Source: Planctomycetota bacterium (GTDB taxonomy: Bacteria; Planctomycetota; UBA1135; GCA-002686595). Taken from it: a stretch of 5,134 nt of DNA. Shown one piece after another: positions 1 to 5,134 of this stretch (its first letter is position 1; every line of letters starts with the position of its first letter). A program made the translations under genes and the position numbers. Under the pieces are notes generated by a model that was given only the letters and a program-made list of their open reading frames with translations, searched no databases and was not told the origin of the DNA. The DNA lies in NCBI GenBank assembly GCA_029259675.1, contig JAJDES010000175.1, forward strand, positions 1-5,134, read 5' to 3'.

Positions 1-39
1 CCCCCCCGCAGTGGAAACCGAAAACCAACGCTAATCATC

Positions 40-1092
40 ATGAACTTACGACACACATTCGCAAACGTGGTCCTGCTGTTGCCCTTGCTGGCCATTCCAA
101 CGCTCAGTCAAGATGCAGGCGGTCGCGTTCAGAGCCAGAACTCTTCCGAACCCTTGCTCATGGATCAATTGGTGCTCCAGCACTTCAATCCGATTCATGC
201 GGAACCGGAGGCGCTGTTGGATGCCGCCCGGGACTTTTTCGGACGACAATTGCTGGTCAGTATCGCAGAAGGACAAAAACCGACGCCCGTATTCAATCTG
301 CGCCTCTACAACGACTCTTTGATTGTCTTTGACACCAAGGAACAGGTGGCGCGCATTCTTGAAGGTTTGGGCACGCTCGAGATGATCGCCCACCAAGAAG
401 CCACCATGGAATACGCCAACGCCGCCAATGCGGTGGAACTGGATCCAGGGCGCCTTTACGAAGTCTCATCCTTTCGCGCGCGCAATGTGTCCCTAAACAC
501 CCTTGGACGATCCCTGACTCCCTTCAATCGAATGCTTGAGTTTCGCGACGAATGGGGTCATTCGAATCGCCAACCCAATGTGAGCATGATTGAAGAACGC
601 GGCATTTTGATTCTGCGTGAAAAGGCTGAGAAGCTGGCGGCTATGCGCGCCCTGCTTGAAGAGATCGATCAACCGGTGCCCCAAGTCATGCTGACTTGCA
701 TGCTACTGCGAGCTTCCAATACGGAAACCGAGTCGAAACTTCCCAAGGACCTGACAGATAATCTGGCGCAGTTGTTGCCCGGTCAATCCTTCGAGTTGCT
801 CACTTCAAGCTTCCTGCGCTCTTCAACCGCCATCGGCGAAAGCATTACGATGGAATTGGATTCGGGTCAGGATCACTTCAGCTACGGCCTGCACTTGCGC
901 TTCAGTTCGTTCGACGAAAAATCCGCTACCCTCAATGCAGATCGCTGCGAGTTCCTCGAAATTAACGGCGCGAAGAAGCACACAATCTTCGACACCAACA
1001 CGAGTTTGCTTGCCAATCAATACACCGTATTGGGAGCAACGGGCCGCGACCCGCTGTTCGTCGTGCTCCGAGTTAGCGTCCTGCCGAATTGA
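40..1092 (+). CDS. Exported secretin-N-domain-like protein without barrel domain
   Basis: The 350-residue product has an N-terminal signal peptide: a short basic n-region (R4, H5), a hydrophobic core at about 7-19, and probable cleavage near T21-L22-S23. Residues about 43-117 and 137-210 look like two secretin N/NolW-type repeats. Each ends in the typical strand-helix pattern: YNDSLIVFDTKEQVARILEG at 90-109, and VSMIEERGILILREKAEKLA at 181-200, leading into LLEEIDQPVPQVMLTCMLLR. In true secretins this LD-x-P-x-x-QV junction opens the outer-membrane barrel domain. Here only about 135 residues follow, ending in a beta-rich stretch with YTVLGATGRDPLFVVLRV at 328-345. A full multimeric gated channel is therefore unlikely, and a periplasmic or envelope accessory role is an inference. 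The frame is open to the left edge and no Shine-Dalgarno is visible in 1-39, so the ATG at 40 was chosen because it places the signal peptide at the terminus. The family assignment rests on pattern similarity only. Confidence 0.85.
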   Translation: MNLRHTFANVVLLLPLLAIPTLSQDAGGRVQSQNSSEPLLMDQLVLQHFNPIHAEPEALLDAARDFFGRQLLVSIAEGQKPTPVFNLRLYNDSLIVFDTKEQVARILEGLGTLEMIAHQEATMEYANAANAVELDPGRLYEVSSFRARNVSLNTLGRSLTPFNRMLEFRDEWGHSNRQPNVSMIEERGILILREKAEKLAAMRALLEEIDQPVPQVMLTCMLLRASNTETESKLPKDLTDNLAQLLPGQSFELLTSSFLRSSTAIGESITMELDSGQDHFSYGLHLRFSSFDEKSATLNADRCEFLEINGAKKHTIFDTNTSLLANQYTVLGATGRDPLFVVLRVSVLPN

Positions 1093-1240
1093 ATTGCGGA
1101 GCGAGTGAAATTCGACATCGCACTAACGCGTTGGCCTCGGCGGTCAGGTTTGGCGCGCGGGACCGAATCGCCGCCTGCAATAGCCGCAACGGACGGAATC
1201 ACTCGCAACGGGCCAGGTTGGAGAGCGCTATTGAGCCCGA

Positions 1241-1275
1241 TCCGCTCGCCCGCGCGTTTTGCGCGGGCGAGCGGA
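1241..1275 (-). terminator. Perfect 15-bp GC-rich hairpin between convergent genes
   Basis: The arms TCCGCTCGCCCGCGC (1241-1255) and GCGCGGGCGAGCGGA (1261-1275) are exact reverse complements around the 5-nt loop GTTTT. The hairpin lies 12 bp past the stop codon of the Enzyme I gene and about 150 bp past the stop of the exported-protein gene, so it best fits a terminator for the minus-strand transcript. It may also block readthrough from the other side. Neither side has a T-tract, so it is not a classical intrinsic terminator. It may instead act as a transcript-end stabiliser. The remaining spacer (1093-1240) shows no gene or other strong signal. Confidence 0.65.
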
Positions 1276-1287
1276 CTTGCATTCGGG

Positions 1288-3183
1288 TTAGGGCGCGTAG
1301 CCGTGGCGGAAACTCTGCACGACGGATTGGGTTTCTGAGTAACTAGAGCAGCGTGCCGCCGAGCGCGCTGCTCGAATTGCGGTGGACAGGTTGATCTTCG
1401 TGAGTTTGGCCATGAACTCCTGCAGGGAAGCCGGCGGCAAGCAAAACTCGCGCAGCCCGATCCCCAGCAACATGGCCGTGTTGCGCGGATCCGCGGCCAA
1501 GACCCCGAATACGGAAAGCGGGCGTTCCTGCTCCGTGCACGCGTCGCAGATTTGCTGCAAGGCGCGCAAAACAAAGGGGTGCAGGCCCTGCTCGAAGTAA
1601 AAGGACAGAGCTCCGTTTTCGCGATCGGCGGCCAGGAGGTATTGAACGAGGGAGTCCAAGTTCACCGTCATGAAATCCGACTCGCGGGCCAAATCGGCCA
1701 CGCCCATGCAAGCAGCGGCCGTTTCGACAACCGTGCCGAGTTCGATTTTCTCCCGAAAGCTCTCGCCGCCCTTGCGCAGCTCCAGTCGCTCTTCGAACAG
1801 GATTTCCTTGACCCGCCGCAGTTCGCTCACATCCGTGGCGAAGGGCACGGCGATGCGCACGGCACCCTTGGCCCTGGCGCCGGCCAAGAGGATGGCGCGC
1901 AACTGGCGACGCAAAATCGCTTCCTTGGCCAAAAGAATCCGAATCCCGACCCGCCCCAAATGAGGATTCGATTCGGCTTCGGGATGCAAGTAAGGCACCG
2001 TCAGCGAAGAGTCCACATTGAGCAAGCGGAAGGTGACGGGCTCGGCCCCGGCCTTCTCGATCACTCCCGCATAGTGATTGACGAGCGTATCGCGCGAAGG
2101 CGGTTCGCGGTCAACCAAGAACAAAAGCTCGGTGCGGTAAAGCCCTACCCCCGGCAAGCCCAACTCGCTGCCTTGTTCGACCTCCGGCAAGTTGCCGCAA
2201 CTCGAACGCAAAATCACCCGCTGGCCGTCGCTCGTCTTGGGAACCGCTTGGGCCCAATCGGGCAACTGAATGCGCTCCTGGTCCTGCTCTTCGCCCTGAT
2301 CACTTTGCAGGTATTGCTGACGCACGACTTCATCCGGGCGGATGCGCAGTACACCTTCGGATGCGTCCAGGATGACAAAGTCCCCTTCGCTGGCCGCATC
2401 CAATAAACCGGCCACATTCGTGATCGTCGGGATGCGCATGGAGCGCGCGAAAATCGCCGCGTGACTGGTCAGCCCGCCACCCTCCGTGGCGATGCCCATG
2501 ACGCGCTCGTTGGACAGATTGAACATATCCACGATCGACAACTCGCGCGCCACAAGGATGTATTCCTGCGGAGAGACTTCACCGCGGTTGCGATCCTGCT
2601 CGCTCTCCAAGTTGCGCAGGACGCGAATACCGACGTCGCGCAAATCCACCGCGGACTGCCGCAGGGTTTCGTTTTGGACTAAACGAAAGATGCGATCAAA
2701 GTCATTGATGACCTTGGTGATTCCCGCTTCCAACCGCATCTGCTCATTGAGAATCAAATTCTCAATATCCGCGATGAAGACCGAGTCCTTGAGGTAGGTC
2801 AGATGGGTGTCGAGGATGCGCGCATCGTCGGCGTCCACTTTCCCGACCAAGCGCGACTTGAGATCCAGCAATTGACGCTTGGACTCCTCCAGCGCTTTTT
2901 GGAAGCGATTGAGCTCGAGGTCCACCGAGTCGAGCGGAACGCGTTGGGAGCGTTCGCGTTGCAAGTCGTAATCCTTGCGATGAACCACGCCCAGGACCAA
3001 GCCGGGAGCGACCGTGTCGCCGCGCAACTCGGGACCGGAAGCCGACTTGCTGCGGCCCTCACCCGCTTGTGTCGCGTCCGAACCGGCCTCGGGCGCAGCC
3101 CCGATTGCCGCTTCACTATCCCCTGCAGCGGGCTTTTCGGGACCCAGCTCCGATGCATCGGGTGAACCTTCAGAATCGCTCAT
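1288..3183 (-). CDS. ptsI: PTS Enzyme I-like PEP-protein phosphotransferase, divergent active site
   Basis: The family transfers phosphate from PEP to its own histidine and then to HPr, in the cytoplasm. The 631-residue protein starts with about 55 Ala/Gly/Ser/Glu-rich residues that are probably disordered. The Enzyme I fold follows: start near GDTVAPGLVLG (55-65), helical HPr-binding region about 85-205, phospho-His domain with GGGLTSHAAIFARS (235-248; H241 is the expected phosphoacceptor), linker about 285-312, and PEP-binding barrel from about 320. Conserved in the barrel are GVGLYRTELLF (345-355; R350), R386, VET with E487, and ADR with R521. Compared with E. coli Enzyme I as I recall it, several positions differ: the DIGGDK motif reads NVDSSL (389-394), the Asn-Asp pair N454-D455 reads D510-S511, and catalytic Cys502 is F559. 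The protein is about 55 residues longer than E. coli Enzyme I, mostly from the extension. No GAF domain precedes it, so it is ptsI-like rather than ptsP-like. No HPr gene adjoins it in this window. Family membership is firm; PEP-dependent activity is uncertain. Confidence 0.95.
   Translation of the reverse strand: MSDSEGSPDASELGPEKPAAGDSEAAIGAAPEAGSDATQAGEGRSKSASGPELRGDTVAPGLVLGVVHRKDYDLQRERSQRVPLDSVDLELNRFQKALEESKRQLLDLKSRLVGKVDADDARILDTHLTYLKDSVFIADIENLILNEQMRLEAGITKVINDFDRIFRLVQNETLRQSAVDLRDVGIRVLRNLESEQDRNRGEVSPQEYILVARELSIVDMFNLSNERVMGIATEGGGLTSHAAIFARSMRIPTITNVAGLLDAASEGDFVILDASEGVLRIRPDEVVRQQYLQSDQGEEQDQERIQLPDWAQAVPKTSDGQRVILRSSCGNLPEVEQGSELGLPGVGLYRTELLFLVDREPPSRDTLVNHYAGVIEKAGAEPVTFRLLNVDSSLTVPYLHPEAESNPHLGRVGIRILLAKEAILRRQLRAILLAGARAKGAVRIAVPFATDVSELRRVKEILFEERLELRKGGESFREKIELGTVVETAAACMGVADLARESDFMTVNLDSLVQYLLAADRENGALSFYFEQGLHPFVLRALQQICDACTEQERPLSVFGVLAADPRNTAMLLGIGLREFCLPPASLQEFMAKLTKINLSTAIRAARSAARCSSYSETQSVVQSFRHGYAP
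1346..1373. repeat. Imperfect 11-bp inverted repeat in the 3' end of the Enzyme I gene
   Basis: GAGCAGCGTGC (1346-1356) pairs with GCGCGCTGCTC (1363-1373) around a 6-nt loop, with one non-Watson-Crick position (T1354 against G1365). It lies inside the coding sequence, over the RAARSAARCSS segment just before the last 20 or so residues. The pairing is slightly better in plus-strand RNA (G-U) than in the Enzyme I mRNA (A-C). It may be an incidental product of Ala/Arg codons in GC-rich DNA. Confidence 0.35.
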
Positions 3184-3190
3184 GCCCGCA

Positions 3191-3194
3191 TCCT
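3191..3194 (-). promoter_or_regulatory. Ribosome binding site of the Enzyme I-like gene
   Basis: On the minus strand AGGA lies 7 nt before the ATG at 3183. This supports that ATG as the start and so supports the low-complexity N-terminal extension as translated protein. The last bases of this site also form a 3-codon frame (ATG CGG GCA TGA) that overlaps the start codon, but it has no Shine-Dalgarno of its own. Confidence 0.55.
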
Positions 3195-3651
3195 AGCCGG
3201 GGTCCGCGCCTCGCATCGAGCGCAATCCGGCGCTTTGCACGCGTCAAAGTCAGCGGCGAGCAATCCAAACCGCCCGGCGCAGGTTCACCGGCCACTTGGA
3301 GCCCTTCACATGGACACCGACGTCCTCAGCGTCAGCTTTGCGGCGCACCGCCCCAGTGCCATGCATCCAGTAGGCAAACGGAGCCGAGCTATCGATTGGC
3401 ATCTGGCAACGGCTGGGCCCGAGGCCGGCTTGGAACTCTCCAAATTCGGCAAACGAGCCTAAAGCCGGAGGCCCCCGCGCCCACCGCCACCCGCTCCAGC
3501 GCGCCAATCGGCCCCGAACCAAAGCGCGCGAAAGCCCGCGAAAATCGCTCAAAATCGGCCCCTAGGGCCCCCTGGTGGGCTATCTGAACCCCAACAAAAT
3601 TGGGCCCTCAGTGGATCGCGGATTTGCCCGATAAGAAGACGCCATCTCAAT

Positions 3652-3656
3652 AGGAG
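3652..3656 (+). promoter_or_regulatory. Shine-Dalgarno with very short spacing
   Basis: AGGAG is a strong anti-16S match but sits only 2 nt before the ATG at 3659, tighter than usual. The next in-frame ATG (3695, codon 13) has no Shine-Dalgarno, so 3659 is preferred. The 3695 start would, however, give a signal peptide of more typical length. Confidence 0.55.
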
Positions 3657-3658
3657 TC

Positions 3659-5134
3659 ATGGCGCACTCGCCCACAGGCGCAATCACCGATCCCATGCAT
3701 TTCCGTCAACAACTCAAGATTCGGTCCATTCCCTCAGGGATCGCGACCAGTATCGCCCTCTTCCTTCTCGCGTTCGCCGGCCTTGGCTGCCACAACTCGT
3801 CCAGCTCGAACGCATTCAATGGAAACAACGCTCCGACCGCCACCGCAGTCGCCCCGGTCACCACTGCGGAGGACACGCCGACGAGCGCCATCGTTTTGAC
3901 GGGAACGGATGTGGAGGATGCAGTCGGCCTTTTGACCGTGAATGTATCCAGCGCACCGGGCCAGGGCACGCTCGACGTCTCGACGGGCACCGCTCCGCTC
4001 TCGGTTGTTTACACGCCGGACCAGGACTTCGTCGGCAACGACACATTCAATTTCACGGTGACCGATTCGGGCGCAGGCGTTTCGGCCGCAGTGACCGTCA
4101 GCATCACGGTCACGGCCCTCAACGACGCACCCAGTTTCGAAACCATCGGAACCCAAGTCGCCGTGGCCACCCAGGCGTTCTCCTTCACACCGGTAGTCAC
4201 CGACCCCGATGCGGGCGCCAGCCTGACCTTTTCATCCACAGGCGTGGCCCTGCCCCTCTGGGCCAGCTTTGACACGGGCACGGGAGAGATCAGCGGAACG
4301 CCGGTGTTGGGCGATGTCGCCACCACAACGGGCGTTCGCATAACCGTGACGGACGGCATCGCTGCGCCGGTAAATTCCAACATCTTCACCCTGCGGGTGG
4401 TTGCCTCGCCGCCGACGCAGATCGTGTACGACACAGCGCCGCAAGCGACCGAAACCGCCGGTGCGGCCTGGACTCCCTTTACCGTGCGCGTTGAAAACGC
4501 AAGCAACGCCCTAGTGGATACTTCCAGCGTGGACGTCACCATCACCCTGACCTCCGGCAGCTCCACCCTGGGCGGAACAACGACGCGCCAAACCTTCAGC
4601 GGCATCGCCACCTTCGATGACCTGACCTACAACATCGCCGAAGACATCACCTTCGACGTTACGGCCAGTGGCCTAACGGGAATCACCGGCACGGCCCTGA
4701 CCGTCACACACGGGCCGGCCAACCAATTGGCCTTCGGCACCCAGCCGGCATCGATCGAAACCGTCGGCACCAACTTCTCCGCCTTCACGCTCGAAGTGCA
4801 CGACGCCTTCGGCAACTTGGTCCTGAGCGACAACTCAACCCAGTGCACCATCGGTTTGGCCAGCGGAACCGGCACCCTGGGCGGCCTGCTCAACCTGACA
4901 GCTTCGGGCGGCGTCGCCAATTTCAGCGATGTCACCTACAGCCGCGCCGAAATGATCTCCCTGCGCGGCAGCTCCAGCCCGGCGCTCCTGACCATCGATT
5001 CCGGCACCATCAATGTGCAAGCGGATATCGACGCAGGCTTGGAAATCGAACGAGCCGACGTGCGCGACGCCAACACGCAAAGCAACGGCGATAGCTTCGC
5101 CGCGCGTATTTCCCAATCGGGCCGCTTCGTGGCC
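3659..5134 (+). CDS. Multi-domain cadherin/Ig-like surface lipoprotein, partial (3' end beyond window)
   Basis: The 492 codons visible contain no stop, so the C-terminus is missing. Residues 1-43 form an export signal: basic stretch R16-K20-R22, hydrophobic core about 28-42, then C44 followed by HNSSSS, a likely lipoprotein anchor. The lipobox reads GLGC, with Gly at -3 where Leu is usual, so lipidation is probable rather than certain. Residues about 58-158 form a tandem-95/cadherin-like repeat (AEDTPTSAIVLTGTDVED, then YTPDQDFVGNDTFNFTVTD, ending in ALNDAPSF). Residues about 156-249 match the putative-Ig (He_PIG/dystroglycan-type) pattern LPLWASFDTGTGEISGTP. Residues about 254-352 and 353-453 are two related Ig-like units. 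From about 455 the text becomes NGDSFAARISQSGRFVA (476-492), which resembles the first blade of TolB/PD40-type propellers in planctomycete-like surface proteins. A role in the envelope, such as adhesion or glycan binding, is inferred from architecture only; no catalytic motif is visible. The start follows AGGAG at 3652; M13 is the alternative. Confidence 0.88.
   Translation, partial: MAHSPTGAITDPMHFRQQLKIRSIPSGIATSIALFLLAFAGLGCHNSSSSNAFNGNNAPTATAVAPVTTAEDTPTSAIVLTGTDVEDAVGLLTVNVSSAPGQGTLDVSTGTAPLSVVYTPDQDFVGNDTFNFTVTDSGAGVSAAVTVSITVTALNDAPSFETIGTQVAVATQAFSFTPVVTDPDAGASLTFSSTGVALPLWASFDTGTGEISGTPVLGDVATTTGVRITVTDGIAAPVNSNIFTLRVVASPPTQIVYDTAPQATETAGAAWTPFTVRVENASNALVDTSSVDVTITLTSGSSTLGGTTTRQTFSGIATFDDLTYNIAEDITFDVTASGLTGITGTALTVTHGPANQLAFGTQPASIETVGTNFSAFTLEVHDAFGNLVLSDNSTQCTIGLASGTGTLGGLLNLTASGGVANFSDVTYSRAEMISLRGSSSPALLTIDSGTINVQADIDAGLEIERADVRDANTQSNGDSFAARISQSGRFVA
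4418..5017 (+). repeat. Two tandem Ig-like protein repeats within the surface protein
   Basis: Residues 254-352 and 353-453 are diverged copies of one unit of about 102 residues. The blocks starting at T303 and T406 align without gaps over 22 residues with 10 identities, from TLGG to the closing TY. The blocks starting at E265 and E367 share ET, G, FT, V, A and LV at matching positions. DNA identity is too low to call a recent duplication. The pattern (QLAFGTQP, DAFGN, TLGG) is typical of bacterial Ig-like stalk domains. Confidence 0.7.

Larger units (their letters stand above)
3184..3658. other. Divergent intergenic region, no convincing gene
   Basis: About 475 bp separate the divergent starts of the Enzyme I-like gene and the surface-protein gene, so both promoters should lie here. 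I found no clear -35/-10 pair for either direction. Short open frames exist on the plus strand (3235-3462, TTG start) and the minus strand (3250-3552, TTG start). Both lack a recognisable domain, and their Arg/Pro/Ala/Gly-rich translations look like those of non-coding GC-rich DNA. A weak 5-bp hairpin (CCCAA 3590-3594 with TTGGG 3600-3604) lies about 55 bp before the plus-strand gene. Confidence 0.6.

Noticed and set aside
1101..1206. 8-bp inverted repeat GCGAGTGA (1101-1108) / TCACTCGC (1199-1206) in the convergent spacer
   Set aside because: The arms are about 90 nt apart with no strong nested pairing, so a structured RNA is not supported.
1017..1574. Minus-strand frame of 185 codons spanning the convergent spacer
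   Set aside because: It overlaps the 3' end of the Enzyme I gene in another frame and the end of the exported-protein gene. The translation is Arg/Ser/Pro-rich without domain signs.
1552..2406. Long open frame (284 codons) on the plus strand, antisense to the Enzyme I gene
   Set aside because: It is fully inside a gene with clear conserved motifs on the other strand, its translation has no recognisable domain, and long antisense frames are expected in GC-rich coding DNA.
3180..3191. Three-codon upstream frame (ATG CGG GCA TGA) overlapping the Enzyme I start
   Set aside because: It has no Shine-Dalgarno of its own and is short enough to arise by chance.
3235..3462. Possible 75-residue plus-strand gene in the divergent gap
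   Set aside because: It has a TTG start and no clear ribosome binding site, and its composition looks non-coding.
3250..3552. Possible 100-residue minus-strand gene upstream of the Enzyme I gene
   Set aside because: It needs a TTG start, has only a weak AGGGG-like site upstream, and shows no recognisable domain. Conservation in related genomes could revive it.
4009..4611. Minus-strand frame of 200 codons antisense to the surface-protein gene
   Set aside because: Its Val/Thr/Ala-rich text mirrors the Thr/Gly/Asp codon use of the Ig-like repeats on the plus strand, so it is a shadow.

Overview
The window holds three protein-coding genes on GC-rich DNA from a Gram-negative-type bacterium. It shows no RNA genes, insertion sequences or CRISPR array. 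A lineage in or near the Planctomycetota is the best guess. This rests on protein style: a secretin-fragment-like exported protein, and a large lipoprotein-like protein that stacks tandem-95, putative-Ig and bacterial Ig-like modules and then starts a TolB/PD40-type propeller. No rRNA or other taxonomic marker is present, so the assignment is an inference.

Layout: positions 40-1092 (+) encode a 350-residue exported protein. It has two regions resembling the N/NolW repeats of secretins but no outer-membrane barrel of normal size. Positions 1093-1287 are a convergent spacer with a perfect 15-bp hairpin (1241-1275), probably the terminator of the gene that follows. Positions 1288-3183 (-) encode a 631-residue PTS Enzyme I-like phosphotransferase with a low-complexity N-terminal extension. 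Positions 3184-3658 are a divergent intergenic gap with no convincing gene. Positions 3659-5134 (+) encode the first 492 residues of a multi-domain exported, probably lipid-anchored, protein that runs off the right edge.

The three genes are not one operon: genes 1 and 2 converge, and genes 2 and 3 diverge. Genes 1 and 3 encode envelope proteins and gene 2 a cytoplasmic phosphotransferase, and nothing in the sequence links their functions.

The observation most worth following is in the Enzyme I. Its phospho-histidine motif is intact. Several PEP/Mg-site positions of the C-terminal domain differ from the textbook enzyme: the catalytic Cys is Phe, the Asn-Asp pair is Asp-Ser, and the GGDK motif is gone. 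This suggests an enzyme with altered, or lost, PEP-dependent autophosphorylation. I see no evidence of a complete new multi-gene system.
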